Notes: generated from the sequence alone by a model not told the origin. A DNA stretch of 64,000 bases from Crocinitomicaceae bacterium (GCA_022447585.1 JAKVAR010000006.1:124001-188000); one strand, 5' to 3'; counted from the first letter of the stretch, positions 21,812-32,376 are shown. Numbers and translations are program-made.

Positions 21812-22717
21812 TTAACGATTGCGTTGAGTTTCTTTATCCTGATCATTCGTAATTCCTGGAGCACAACCTTTCGTTTTCTTTTCGAAAATGAACATGTACT
21901 TAATGTGGAACAAAATTGGCCAATATCTTGAAGAGAACCAATGTAGAGATGGTTTGCCAAACACCGTTTGAGAAGATCCTGCTCCCGCAGTAGACTGATA
22001 TCCTAAGATAGGAGTTCGAACCCCTGGGATTAAGTACGACCCTCTTTTCAATTTAAAACCAAACCCAAGACCGTAATGCAATTGAACATGCAATGGATTA
22101 TAATTAACAGAGGCTAAGCTAGCTGGGTGTGCATAAGCATCTGACTGATCTAAAATTCTATAATCAACATTAATTCCTAGACTATTATCTAAAAAGAAGT
22201 TGGACTTATCTCTACCACCATTTTTCTTAAAGTGGATGTTTTTGTGAATTGAGAATCTACCGTAAACATTTCCATGCCCCAATTTAAAGTCTGCCGATTC
22301 TGGTGCCGAATTTGCAATTGAACTTGTTGATTCGACAAGCTCTCCACCTCTAAAATATTTGAAGCCAAGACCCCAGTCATAATAACTGATAAGTACCGTT
22401 TTCAATTTAAGAGAAAGACCAGATCTTTTCTTTGGAAAATGCATCAACCCAATTTCTCCAAATGCTCCTATTTTTCCATATTGATCATTCAAGTAAGCAA
22501 CAGGTTGATGACCAGAAGCATTCGGAATCTCGACCAATTCATTTTTTCTATTCGTCATCAAATACGTTGGACCCAGCTGAACTTGAAGACCAAAATTTCT
22601 CAAGTTTCTAAAATCTCTTTTTCCAAAAACCTTCCCACGCTTACTTGGAGTCAAATCTCTTTGACTAAAGGCACACATTGAAAAAATCAATACTACTAAT
22701 CCACAAATCCATTTCAT
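21812..22717 (-). CDS. Exported outer-membrane beta-barrel-like protein
   Basis: Signal peptide MKWICGLVVLIFSMCAFSQ; alternating beta-strand pattern with Gly/aromatic residues. Confidence 0.65.
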   Translation of the reverse strand: MKWICGLVVLIFSMCAFSQRDLTPSKRGKVFGKRDFRNLRNFGLQVQLGPTYLMTNRKNELVEIPNASGHQPVAYLNDQYGKIGAFGEIGLMHFPKKRSGLSLKLKTVLISYYDWGLGFKYFRGGELVESTSSIANSAPESADFKLGHGNVYGRFSIHKNIHFKKNGGRDKSNFFLDNSLGINVDYRILDQSDAYAHPASLASVNYNPLHVQLHYGLGFGFKLKRGSYLIPGVRTPILGYQSTAGAGSSQTVFGKPSLHWFSSRYWPILFHIKYMFIFEKKTKGCAPGITNDQDKETQRNR

Positions 22718-22720
22718 AAC

Positions 22721-24085
22721 CTAAATCTTTGCTAAGATTAATTCCATCACTTCATCGGAGTCCCATTTCGATTCGATATCTGGTGTTTGCATTACTTCTT
22801 TCATAATTTTATCCTGACGTTTTCCATTCTCATGAGCAACACTGTATCTAATGTTACTGAAGGTAACTTGAGAATATAACGGCATCCACTTGTCGGGGTA
22901 CATCTTTGAAAACTTTGCTTCTATTTTCTTTTGAAGTAGGAACTCTGGATCTGCCACGAAATCGCGCATAACATGATAGTTATACAGCGAAAGATCTTGT
23001 AATGCATCACCATCTGGCTTGCGCACCTCAGAATATTCCGCAAAGATCACATCCCAGTCTTCATTGTGCTTTTGAAGCAACTCCCACATTACAGTGCAGT
23101 CTTCAAAAGCACCATTCATTCCTTGTCCATAAAATGGAACCGTAGCATGCGCTGCATCACCCATTAAGGCAAATTTACCATCATGCCAAGGGTAAGAACG
23201 CATAATTGCAAGCGAAGATAGTGGGTGATCTTCCCATGCGTCTGCAATGTTTGGCATCATTTCGTAAAAATCTGGAAATATTTTTTTGAAGAAATCATCC
23301 ACCTTCTCTTTTGAATTTAACTTATCAAAAGAATTTTCGTATCCAGAATGAGGCATAAATAGCGTTCCTGTAAAAGAGCCATCTTCATTTGCCAACGCAA
23401 TCATCATGAAGCGACCTCTAGGCCAAATGTGCAGTGCGTTTTTGTCTAATTTATAAGAACCATCTTCATTTGCCGGTAAAAGAATTTCTCTATACCCATC
23501 AGCAATAAAGTTTTGACTATAGTTAAACCTATCTAACTTCTGCATTGCAGAATATCTAACTGCAGAAAAAGCACCATCGCAAGCAAAAACAACATCAGCA
23601 GAATCCTCAATGATTTCGTCCGTTTTGTAATTCTTCAATGTAACCGTTCCTGATTTTGTGTCAGCATCAATACATTTCATGTTATAATGAATTGTAGCAC
23701 CACCAACTTTCTCAGCAATATCCATCATTCTAGCATTTACACCCCCTCTTGAAACTGAATATATTGCTTCACCCTCTTTACCATATGCTTGTTCTGAAAG
23801 GTTTCCTTCAATATCATGCATAATTCTTCCATACATGGGGATTGCAATCTCTCTCACGGCATCTCCAACACCCACGGTATCTAATGCTTTCCAGCCTCTT
23901 GTAGAAAGGGCAAGGTTAATTGATTTTCCAGCCGAAATTTCAGCATTACGAATATCTGACCTCCTTTCGTAAATAGTCACTTTGTATCCTGCTTTTGACA
24001 AATAAACAGCCCAAAGCGAACCAACTAATCCAGCTCCAACGATAATTGCACTTTTATTCTTTTCCATACTTACTTTCTTTTCCAA
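22721..24085 (-). CDS. kmo: Kynurenine 3-monooxygenase (FAD-dependent)
   Basis: AIIVGAGLVGSLWAVYLSKAGYKVTIYERR, GKSINLALSTRGW, LMGDAAHATVPFYGQGMNGAFEDC. Confidence 0.95.
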   Translation of the reverse strand: MEKKVSMEKNKSAIIVGAGLVGSLWAVYLSKAGYKVTIYERRSDIRNAEISAGKSINLALSTRGWKALDTVGVGDAVREIAIPMYGRIMHDIEGNLSEQAYGKEGEAIYSVSRGGVNARMMDIAEKVGGATIHYNMKCIDADTKSGTVTLKNYKTDEIIEDSADVVFACDGAFSAVRYSAMQKLDRFNYSQNFIADGYREILLPANEDGSYKLDKNALHIWPRGRFMMIALANEDGSFTGTLFMPHSGYENSFDKLNSKEKVDDFFKKIFPDFYEMMPNIADAWEDHPLSSLAIMRSYPWHDGKFALMGDAAHATVPFYGQGMNGAFEDCTVMWELLQKHNEDWDVIFAEYSEVRKPDGDALQDLSLYNYHVMRDFVADPEFLLQKKIEAKFSKMYPDKWMPLYSQVTFSNIRYSVAHENGKRQDKIMKEVMQTPDIESKWDSDEVMELILAKI

Positions 24086-24291
24086 CCTTTAGAATAAGGT
24101 GTTTCAAAATATGAGTTTCGCGCTCTTTGCGCCAATTTTCTTTTATGTAACGCTACACTGCCTCTCCAGAGAACAATACCTCCAATGATAACAGCAGTTG
24201 CTTGAATAGCTAAATTAACATACATCGACGTTTCAGCTATACCGCCCGAGTATTTCGCCTTAATTAAAGTCTGTATTGTTAATTCATCCAT
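24070..24291 (-). CDS. Small single/two-TM protein between kynU and kmo
   Basis: MDELTIQTLIKAKYSGGIAETSMYVNLAIQATAVIIGGIVLWRGSVALHKRKLAQRARNSYFETPYSKGWKRK; overlaps kmo start by 16 nt and abuts kynU stop. Start at internal Met, not 24336. Confidence 0.65.
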   Translation of the reverse strand: MDELTIQTLIKAKYSGGIAETSMYVNLAIQATAVIIGGIVLWRGSVALHKRKLAQRARNSYFETPYSKGWKRK

Positions 24292-24293
24292 GT

Positions 24294-25571
24294 TTATTGA
24301 ATTGCTCCTTCTAAATATGCACCAAATCTGAAACAATCTTCATACGAATTGTATAAAGGTGCAGGTGCGATACGAATTACATTTGGCTCTCTCCAATCTG
24401 CAATAACTCCTTTCTTTGTAATTGCATCGAATAAGTCTTTGCCTTGACCATGGGCCAAAATAGATAACTGAGCACCACGTTTAGCTTTATCTTTTGGTGT
24501 GATAATTTCAAAGGTACAGCGGTCTGAATTACGCGCAGAAATGTCTTCAATAACAAACTCCAAATAGGCTGTAATTTTATCTCTTTTCTCACCAATTCGA
24601 TCCATTCCCGCCTCATCAAAAATATCTAACGATGCTAAATGTGCAGCCATCCCTAAAACCGGAGCATTACTTAATTGCCAACCTTCTGCACCGCGCATTG
24701 GGTTAAAACCTGGTTCCATTTGGAAGCGCGTTTCTTTATCATAACCCCACCAACCAGCAAAACGAGGAAGTCCCGGATTGTAGGCGTGTCTTTCGTGAAC
24801 AAAGATTCCTGAAACTCCACCTGGTGAAGAATTCAAATATTTATATCCACACCATGCAGCAAAATCAACACCCCAATCATGTAATTTCAAATTAATATTT
24901 CCGGCAGCATGCGCTAAATCAAAACCAACTTTTGCTCCAACATCATGACCGGCTTTCGTAATTGCTTCCATATCGAATAATTGACCAGTATAATAATTTA
25001 CACCACCAATCATGACCATTGCAAGTTCATCTCCAACTTCCGCAATTTTATCTAAAATATCTTCTTCTCTAATTAAGTGCTCACCTTCCCTTGGTTCAAT
25101 TTCAACCAAGTCCGTTTCAAGATTTAGACCGTGAAATTTGACTTGAGACTCTAAGGCATATTGATCACTTGGAAATGCTTTTGCTTCGCAAATGATTTTT
25201 GTTCTTTTTCCTTCTGGCTTGAAGAAAGAAACCATCAATAAATGAAGATTGGTTGTAAGGGAATGCGTCACTACAACTTCTTCTGGATTTGCTCCAACAA
25301 TTCTTGCTGCTTTTTCCGTTAAAAATTCGTGATAAGCGAACCAAGGTTTTTCAGCTAAAAAATGCCCTTCTACGCCATACTTTGCCCAAGCATCTAATTC
25401 CTCTTGAATATAACTTCCAGCAGATTTTGGTTGTAATCCAAGTGAATTACCAGTGAAGTAAACCATTTCAGTATCCATAAAGTTTGGAAAGTGAAATTTA
25501 TCTCTGAAAGATCTTAATGGGTCCTTTTCATCTAATTGCTGAGCAAATTCAAGTGTATTCTGATGTTTCAT
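24294..25571 (-). CDS. kynU: Kynureninase
   Basis: [60 protein letters not shown]. Confidence 0.95.
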   Translation of the reverse strand: MKHQNTLEFAQQLDEKDPLRSFRDKFHFPNFMDTEMVYFTGNSLGLQPKSAGSYIQEELDAWAKYGVEGHFLAEKPWFAYHEFLTEKAARIVGANPEEVVVTHSLTTNLHLLMVSFFKPEGKRTKIICEAKAFPSDQYALESQVKFHGLNLETDLVEIEPREGEHLIREEDILDKIAEVGDELAMVMIGGVNYYTGQLFDMEAITKAGHDVGAKVGFDLAHAAGNINLKLHDWGVDFAAWCGYKYLNSSPGGVSGIFVHERHAYNPGLPRFAGWWGYDKETRFQMEPGFNPMRGAEGWQLSNAPVLGMAAHLASLDIFDEAGMDRIGEKRDKITAYLEFVIEDISARNSDRCTFEIITPKDKAKRGAQLSILAHGQGKDLFDAITKKGVIADWREPNVIRIAPAPLYNSYEDCFRFGAYLEGAIQ

Positions 25572-25593
25572 GTTCTTCGAAAAATTATCTTTT

Positions 25594-25601
25594 CAAAGAT
25601 A
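25594..25601 (-). promoter_or_regulatory. Bacteroidota -7 box (TATCTTTG) for kynU operon
   Basis: Exact TAnnTTTG on the minus strand, 22 nt upstream of the kynU ATG. Confidence 0.5.
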
Positions 25602-26224
25602 ATAATAACATCGAATTATATACTACCAAATTAAGCTTACACTTCCATTCTAAACTATAGTTGAACCATCGTGGGAATAAGCCGAATTTATAGAAATATA
25701 CCCCTTCTGCACATTCCTTTCCTTGATTATTCCTGTCATCCCACATGTTAACTCCAGAATGATTTAAACATCCATAACTGGGTTATCCCAACGATTTAAT
25801 ATTACATAATCGTAACTCTTAAATACATCGATTTCTATACTAAAAAAGTCATTCATGGCATCTCCATTCTGAGTAAAACATAAGTATAACCTGCACGAGA
25901 ACTAGAATTATTCGTAAAATTTGCATAAAATGGCATTGTATATTCACCTCACTGTCTGAAGTTCCAGTCTAAATTGCACATGCACAGTTAATGTAATTAT
26001 TATATGTTTATGCAAAAGCATGCTGTTGATTTTGATCTGTTGAAGAGTTTTCATCTCCAAAAGCCCAATTCCAAGTTTGTATTGGAGAAGTTCCAATTGT
26101 ACTTAAATCAGTGAATTGAATCTCCTACACACCCGGATAAAGGATCAGCTGAAAAATCAGCTTTAGCCTGGCCATGAACGAAGAAATTCAAAAGTAAGGT
26201 GAAAAAGATCGCGGTTGCTCTCAT
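25602..26224 (-). pseudogene. Remnant of a PKD-domain, CHU_C/gliding-motility-type C-terminal (T9SS type B) secreted protein
   Basis: Reverse-strand fragments in shifting frames: MRATAIFFTLLLNFFVHGQAKADFSADPLSGCVGD / QFTDLSTIGTSPIQTWNWAFGDENSSTDQNQQHAFA / FYANFTNNSSSRAGYTY / QNGDAMNDFFSIEIDVFKSYDYVILNRWDNPVMDV / LNHSGVNMWDDRNNQGKECAEGVYFYKF. Confidence 0.85.
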
Positions 26225-26388
26225 TTTGCTTTAGTCGTTTTAGTCGTTAAAGAATATAAAGATTCAATGATGCAAAAAACTGACGTTCATAATTTAATAT
26301 TCTTATTTTCATGTAGTTTGGTAATAGTGGCAACACCATTATCATTCATTTCCTAGGTTCAATAGCGTAAATGATTCAACCTTATTCG

Positions 26389-26396
26389 TATCTTTG
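26389..26396 (+). promoter_or_regulatory. -7 box (TATCTTTG) for hemL
   Basis: Exact TAnnTTTG; lies inside the over-extended ORF and supports the downstream start at 26428. Confidence 0.5.
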
Positions 26397-26427
26397 TAAA
26401 CGATTTTTTAGCTCAAACCAAACGATA

Positions 26428-27735
26428 ATGGACACTAAAACAACAATTGACAGGTCATCCTCAGAAGCGCTTTTCAACAAAGCAAAAACATACTTTCCTG
26501 GGGGAGTAAATTCTCCGGTTAGAGCGTTTAAATCGGTTGATGGAGGACCATTGTTCATGAAGAGGGGTGATGGATGTTATATTTGGGACGAAGATAATAA
26601 TCAATTCATCGATTTCTGCTGTAGCTGGGGCCCATTAATTTTAGGACACAACAATCAGAAGGTATATAATAGTATTGTTAATGCACTTCAAAACGGAGCT
26701 AGTTTTGGCGCTCCAACCGTTTTAGAAAATGAATTGGCAGAACTAATTCTTTCTAGAAATCCATACATTGATAAAATCAGATTTGTAAGTTCAGGAACTG
26801 AAGCGGTGATGTCTGCATTAAGACTAGCCAGAGGATACACGGGTAAAAAGAAGATATTAAAATTCGAAGGATGCTATCATGGTCATGTTGATTCAATGTT
26901 AGTTAAAGCTGGAAGTGGATTGGCGACATTTGGGGAATCGTCAAGCGCTGGTGTACCAGAAGAATATGCAAATGAAACATTGGTTCTGCCATTAAATGAC
27001 GTTGATGCATTAAAAGCGTGCATTAGGGAATATAAAGATGAATTAGCTTGTGCCATTATCGAACCAATGCCTGCGAACAACGGACTATTGCTACAAGAAA
27101 GGACATTCTTGCTTGAACTAAGAAAACTATGCACTGAAAACGGTGTTTTGCTCCTCTTTGATGAAGTAATCTCTGGTTTTAGAGTAGGCTTTAATGGAGC
27201 AGCTGAAAAGTACAACATCAAACCAGACATCATTACTTACGGTAAAATTATTGGTGGAGGTTTACCAGTTGGTGCTTATGGAGCAAGTAATGAAATTATG
27301 GCTTGCGTTTCTCCAGATGGACCAGTTTACCAAGCGGGAACACTTTCAGGAAATCCTGTTGCTATGGCAGCTGGCATTGCTCAATTAACAGAGTGTGCAA
27401 AGCCTGGTTTTTACGAAGATCAAGAAGAAAGAACACGTTTCTTCGTAGATAAAATTAATGATCACGCTAACTCGCAAGGGTATAACTTTGAGCTAATCAC
27501 GGTTGGATCAATCTTCTGGTTGTCATTCGACGGAAAGAAAAAAATCCGAAGAGCAGATGAGATTGATGCAGATATGACTGGATTCAAAAACTTATTCAAG
27601 GCATTATTAAACCGAGGGGTTTATATCGGGCCAAGTGGGTATGAAGTTGGATTTATTTCTCAAGCTCACACTAAAGAGCATTTGATTACAGCAGCTAATG
27701 CGATGTGTGAAGCTCTTGATGAGGTCTATAGTTGA
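26428..27735 (+). CDS. hemL: Glutamate-1-semialdehyde 2,1-aminomutase
   Basis: FPGGVNSPVRAFKSVDG, GRITYGKIIGGGLPVGAYG-type PLP lysine motif, YQAGTLSGNPVAMAAG. Start chosen at MDTKTTIDRS. Confidence 0.95.
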   Translation: MDTKTTIDRSSSEALFNKAKTYFPGGVNSPVRAFKSVDGGPLFMKRGDGCYIWDEDNNQFIDFCCSWGPLILGHNNQKVYNSIVNALQNGASFGAPTVLENELAELILSRNPYIDKIRFVSSGTEAVMSALRLARGYTGKKKILKFEGCYHGHVDSMLVKAGSGLATFGESSSAGVPEEYANETLVLPLNDVDALKACIREYKDELACAIIEPMPANNGLLLQERTFLLELRKLCTENGVLLLFDEVISGFRVGFNGAAEKYNIKPDIITYGKIIGGGLPVGAYGASNEIMACVSPDGPVYQAGTLSGNPVAMAAGIAQLTECAKPGFYEDQEERTRFFVDKINDHANSQGYNFELITVGSIFWLSFDGKKKIRRADEIDADMTGFKNLFKALLNRGVYIGPSGYEVGFISQAHTKEHLITAANAMCEALDEVYS

Positions 27736-27749
27736 TCGTTTAGCAAAGA

Positions 27750-28043
27750 ATCATCTCGCGAACATTCTTCTCGCAATTCCTACTGAGGATTGCATGAATT
27801 CCCCATGCCATAGCTAGGCCTAATTTTAATGACATAAGACCTAAAATTGCGTCTGACATTTCGAATATACTATCCTATTGAACGAGTACGGCAAGTATTC
27901 CAATCAGAAATCCAGCAAGAATAACTCCGCCGTAATAAGGCAAGATTCCAATTACAACGTACAACCATTTATTTTTGTAGTGTTTTTCTGCTAAACTGAA
28001 AAGCTATTTCCCGAGAAAGAATAATCAGTACTAATTCGAACAT
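27750..28043 (-). pseudogene. Remnant of a small membrane protein gene
   Basis: Reverse strand: MFELVLIILSREIAFQFS..., then a shifted frame LAEKHYKNKWLYVVIGILPYYGGVILAGFLIGILAVLVQ* followed in frame by DSIFEMSDAILGLMSLKLGLAMAWGIHAIL. Confidence 0.6.
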
Positions 28044-28048
28044 AATTT

Positions 28049-28300
28049 TTATTTTTCACATTCAGCCTTCTTCTGACGCATTTTATCGCCTGCCATCATT
28101 TGATAATCTTTACACGCTTCTGTTTTCTTCGCTTTCAAGTCAAAAATTTTAATTTCATCCTCTTTGGTGGGTTCCTTTTCGAAGAACTGTTGTGTATATT
28201 CATTTAATTCTTTCCCCGCGCTTAAGCATGTACAGAATTGTTCATCTTTATGCGAGCAAGATGCCAAAATCAAAATGGCTACGATCATAGGTTGTTTCAT
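28049..28300 (-). CDS. Small putative lipoprotein (83 aa)
   Basis: MKQPMIVAILILASCSHKDEQF with LASC lipobox; intact ORF. Confidence 0.6.
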   Translation of the reverse strand: MKQPMIVAILILASCSHKDEQFCTCLSAGKELNEYTQQFFEKEPTKEDEIKIFDLKAKKTEACKDYQMMAGDKMRQKKAECEK

Positions 28301-28540
28301 GGTTTCAATATAAGAATAACAAGGGTCTAACGCTTATACTTTTTCTTTTCTTCATTTTATTGATTACTATTTCCTGGACAACCATTTTCTCTCGAGTCAT
28401 TTCAATAGCGGAACAAATTATATTTTAGTTTTTCGCAATGCTCTTATATAGTGCAAGGATAATACTTTATGCTGAATATATAAAATATAACTCAAGCGCA
28501 TGCGAACAAAGATTCTTAGTATTTTTAAAAGAAAAAACCG

Positions 28541-29668
28541 ATGTCCAAACTTCCGAATGTAGGTACAACAATATTCACAACCATGTCAAAGTTGGCCAAC
28601 GATACTGGTGCTATTAATCTTTCACAGGGATTTCCTAATTTTCCTGTAGATTCTAAACTAGTAGAAATTCTTCGTCAAAAAGCAAATGAGAATGTTCATC
28701 AATATATGCCGATGACAGGATTTCCTGAGTTGATGATAAAAATTAGAGGACTGGTTGAATCTTCATATGGTAGAAAAGTAAATACAAGCAAAGAGCTACT
28801 AGTAGCTGCTGGAGCAACCCAAGCAATTTTTACAACAATACTGGCTTTAGTGGATAAGGGAGAAGAGGTGATTGTTTTAGATCCAAGTTATGACTGTTAC
28901 GAACCAGCAATCATTCTAGCCGGAGGAAAATCGACAAGAATTTCATTGAATGAAGAATTCTTACCAGACTGGGATTTGATAAACTCGACAGTTACAAATA
29001 AAACCAGAATGCTCATCATTAATTCTCCGCACAACCCGTCTGGTCGTGTTTGGAAAAATGAAGACATTAAGCAGCTTGAATTATTAATGGAGCGTTATCC
29101 TCAACTATTACTTCTGTCGGATGAGGTTTATGAATACATTTCATTTGAGCAAAAGCACATTTCAATTCATTCTATCCCTTCACTTCGTGAGCGTTCAATT
29201 ATAGTTTCATCCTTTGGGAAAACGTTTCACATAACTGGCTGGAAAATGGGTTGTTTAGTAGCTCCTGAAAACTTAATGATTGAAATAAATAAAGTGCATC
29301 AATTCAATGTTTTTAGCGTTAATAGTGTTGCTCAAGCGACCTTAAGTACATACTTAGAGCATGTTAATGTTCAAGAGTTGGGGAGTTTTTATCAAACGAA
29401 ACGTGACTTGTTCCGCAAGCTGATGAGCAAATCAAAATTTCAATTACTCCCTTGTGAAGGAACCTATTTTCAAACTGTTGATTATTCCGCCATTTCTAAA
29501 ATGAATGATGTTGAATTTTGTAAACAATTGACTACAGACCACGGAGTAGCAGCTATCCCTGTTTCAGTTTTCAACGATTCAGGAAAAGATCAAAATATTA
29601 TCCGATTCTGTTTCGCTAAAGACGATGAAACAATTATAAAAGCCACAGACTTATTATGCAAAATTTAA
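28541..29668 (+). CDS. Pyridoxal-phosphate aminotransferase (methionine aminotransferase / YbdL-like)
   Basis: GAINLSQGFPNFPVD, NSPHNPSGRVW, SSFGKTFHITGWKMGCLVAP. Confidence 0.92.
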   Translation: MSKLPNVGTTIFTTMSKLANDTGAINLSQGFPNFPVDSKLVEILRQKANENVHQYMPMTGFPELMIKIRGLVESSYGRKVNTSKELLVAAGATQAIFTTILALVDKGEEVIVLDPSYDCYEPAIILAGGKSTRISLNEEFLPDWDLINSTVTNKTRMLIINSPHNPSGRVWKNEDIKQLELLMERYPQLLLLSDEVYEYISFEQKHISIHSIPSLRERSIIVSSFGKTFHITGWKMGCLVAPENLMIEINKVHQFNVFSVNSVAQATLSTYLEHVNVQELGSFYQTKRDLFRKLMSKSKFQLLPCEGTYFQTVDYSAISKMNDVEFCKQLTTDHGVAAIPVSVFNDSGKDQNIIRFCFAKDDETIIKATDLLCKI

Positions 29669-30426
29669 AAGTCACTTTAGTTCAAGCGGATCAAATTTGG
29701 GAGGATAAAGAGGCCAACTGTAGAAATTACGATCGCCTGTTGACTGGTATTGATACTGACCTCATTGTTCTTCCTGAAATGTTTCAGACGGGGTTTAGTA
29801 TGAATGTAAATAGTCTTTCAGAAGATTACGGATCAAGTAATAGTATAGAATGGTTACAAGGTATTTCTAAAGAAAAAGACGCTGCAATCTATACATCTTT
29901 AATACTAAAAGACGGTTCAGATATATATAATCGCGGTGTGTTTATAAAGCCATCGGGAGAAATTGAGACATATGATAAAAGAAAGTCTTTTGGACTCGCT
30001 GGAGAAGATCATTTTTTTTCTGCAGGAAAATCTGAAACGATTGTAAACTACAAAGGTTGGAACATACAACTTCAGATTTGTTATGATCTGAGATTCCCCG
30101 AAATAGTAAGAAATCGTATTCTTTCCAACCAAAAGCCTGCTTATGACGTTATCCTTTATGTTGCTAACTGGCCAGCTAAACGAAGCCTACATTGGAATAC
30201 ACTGTTAAACGCTAGAGCGATTGAGAATCAATCTTTTGTGATTGGTGTAAATAGGGTTGGACAAGATCAAAAAGGTCATCAATATACGGGAGATTCCAAA
30301 ATGATTAGTCCTTTAGGTGAAGAACAACCTTTGACAAAAAATAATGAAGAGATTAAAACATTTGTTCTAGAAATGAATGTTTTAGAAGAAATCCGTGAAA
30401 TGTTACCGTTTTTAAAGGATCGGTAG
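29656..30426 (+). CDS. Nitrilase-superfamily amidohydrolase (omega-amidase / YafV-like)
   Basis: LIVLPEMFQTGFSM, KRKSFGLAGEDHFFSAG, QICYDLRFPEIVRN; overlaps aminotransferase by 13 nt. Confidence 0.92.
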   Translation: MQNLKVTLVQADQIWEDKEANCRNYDRLLTGIDTDLIVLPEMFQTGFSMNVNSLSEDYGSSNSIEWLQGISKEKDAAIYTSLILKDGSDIYNRGVFIKPSGEIETYDKRKSFGLAGEDHFFSAGKSETIVNYKGWNIQLQICYDLRFPEIVRNRILSNQKPAYDVILYVANWPAKRSLHWNTLLNARAIENQSFVIGVNRVGQDQKGHQYTGDSKMISPLGEEQPLTKNNEEIKTFVLEMNVLEEIREMLPFLKDR

Positions 30427-30469
30427 AAAACACTGTTTTAACTGTAGTGACATTGTTCTCAGTTTCATG

Positions 30470-30477
30470 TATATTTG
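30470..30477 (+). promoter_or_regulatory. -7 box (TATATTTG) for the T9SS protein at 30499
   Basis: Exact TAnnTTTG, 21 nt upstream of ATG. Confidence 0.5.
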
Positions 30478-30498
30478 TATCACTTAATAAATTAAATT

Positions 30499-32376
30499 AT
30501 GAAAAAAATCTACTTAAGTTTAGTACTTGGAGGTCTTTGTTTCGGTACTGCTACCGCACAAAATGCTACTCCAACAAATTTACTAAACAACTTTTCAACT
30601 GAACTGAACCCTGTAACTACTCCAAATTATGGGGTAAAAGCTGGTGTTGAGATTTGGTCTAACGACTTCGACACTCCTACTGACTGGACTATTGACAACG
30701 ATGGTATTACTGGAGCTGATCACGGATGGGACATTGGTTCTACAAGTCAAGGATGGTGGTCTGCTAACGGTATTACTTCTACTTCAGGTGGTAACTATGC
30801 TGAAGTTCAAAATGGTGATCCAACAGTTACTCCAGGAACGCAAGAATTAGGTGTAGCTTATACGTTAACTTTAGCTTCTCCTATTGATATTCCTAACTTA
30901 CCAGGAAACACTTCTGGTGATGCGGTAACTCTACAATTCGAAGAGTTTGGTGCGCGTTTCTACGATAACCAAGAAGTTCAAGTTTCTACTGATGGAACTA
31001 CATGGACTACTGTTCGTAACAACTCTGCATACTCTCAATTAACTAATTCTGGTGGTGCTGCATACGCGAACCCTGAAACAGTTCAAGTTAACCTTGCACC
31101 TTTCATCGCAGGTAATGCAAACTCTGTATGGATCCGTTTCTCTTGGACTTCTGAGTTCCCAGCTGAAACTAACCCTAATGCATGGGTAGCTTACGGTTGG
31201 TACATTGACGATGTTAAACTTTTCACAAACCCGGATGATGATTTAGCTTTGTGGTCTGCTTACATTGCTGGTGAAAACAACTCTGGTTCTGAGTATGGTA
31301 TTACTCCTGCTGACCAAGTTGATGCTAACTGGGCTATTGGTGGTAGAGCATTTAACAATGGTGTTAATGATCAAACTAACTTAGATTTAACTGCTGATTT
31401 TACAGCGTTTACAGCTACAGCAACTGAAGCTTCTTTAGTTTCTGGAGATACTGTTGATATGGAAACTATTGATCCATTAACTTTAACTCCTGCTGTATAT
31501 ACTGGTACTTACACATTAACTTCTGATGGTGAGACTGGTGGTACAGAGTTCGCAAACAACACTTTAACTAGAACTTTCGAAATTTCTCAAGCTTGGGATC
31601 AAACTGCTGACCAAACTGGTGTTTACGCACTAGATGGTATTGGTGTTTACCCAAATCCTAGTGTTTCTTCTCTAGGTTCTGCCTCTTTTACAGGTGCTGA
31701 AGATGGATTAGTTTTAGCTACGTTATACCACATTAAAAATACAACACCTATTTCAGGGGTTCGTTTAATGTTAAATGCTAACTCTGTAGCCGGCGGAGAA
31801 ATTTATGGTTCTATTAAAGATACTACAACTTTCTGGGCGAATGACATGACTTCATTGTTTAATACAGCTCCTGTTGTTTTAACAGCTGCTGATATTTCTG
31901 CTGGTTATGTAGATGCTTTATTTCCTGCTGTAGCTACATTAAACCCTGGTGTTTATTATGCTGCTGCTGAATTATACAGTAATGCTGGTGCATCTCACAT
32001 TAGAATTGCTGATGATGAAACAGTTGATCAACCATTTGATGCTTCTGCTATCTACATCCCAGGTGATCAATCTTATACTAACGGTACTGCTATCGGTATT
32101 AGATTATTAACGGGTAACGGTGTTATTGGTTTAGACGAAAACACATTAGAAGGTGTTTCTGTATACCCTAACCCATCAGAAGGTATGCTAAACATTTCTA
32201 ACGAGAACAACACAACTAACACAATTACTGTTTACAACATGGTTGGTAAAGTTGTTTTATCTAGAACTGCTAATGCATCAACTACTATTAACTTAGCTGC
32301 TCAAGGAACAGGAGTTTATATGGTAGAGGTTGCAAATGAAAACGGATCTTTCGTAGAAAGAGTTGTTATCAAATAA
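30499..32376 (+). CDS. Secreted protein with T9SS type A C-terminal sorting domain
   Basis: Signal peptide; C-terminus GVSVYPNPSEGMLNISNENNTTNTITVYNMVGKVVLSRTANASTTINLAAQGTGVYMVEVANENGSFVERVVIK. Confidence 0.9.
   Translation: MKKIYLSLVLGGLCFGTATAQNATPTNLLNNFSTELNPVTTPNYGVKAGVEIWSNDFDTPTDWTIDNDGITGADHGWDIGSTSQGWWSANGITSTSGGNYAEVQNGDPTVTPGTQELGVAYTLTLASPIDIPNLPGNTSGDAVTLQFEEFGARFYDNQEVQVSTDGTTWTTVRNNSAYSQLTNSGGAAYANPETVQVNLAPFIAGNANSVWIRFSWTSEFPAETNPNAWVAYGWYIDDVKLFTNPDDDLALWSAYIAGENNSGSEYGITPADQVDANWAIGGRAFNNGVNDQTNLDLTADFTAFTATATEASLVSGDTVDMETIDPLTLTPAVYTGTYTLTSDGETGGTEFANNTLTRTFEISQAWDQTADQTGVYALDGIGVYPNPSVSSLGSASFTGAEDGLVLATLYHIKNTTPISGVRLMLNANSVAGGEIYGSIKDTTTFWANDMTSLFNTAPVVLTAADISAGYVDALFPAVATLNPGVYYAAAELYSNAGASHIRIADDETVDQPFDASAIYIPGDQSYTNGTAIGIRLLTGNGVIGLDENTLEGVSVYPNPSEGMLNISNENNTTNTITVYNMVGKVVLSRTANASTTINLAAQGTGVYMVEVANENGSFVERVVIK

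Noticed and set aside
26371-26427. N-terminal extension of hemL in the ORF track
   Set aside because: Lies upstream of or over a -7 box at 26389-26396 and lacks homology character; start set at 26428.
28301-28540. Possible further gene remnant upstream of the aminotransferase
   Set aside because: No convincing protein-like stretch in any frame; left unassigned.
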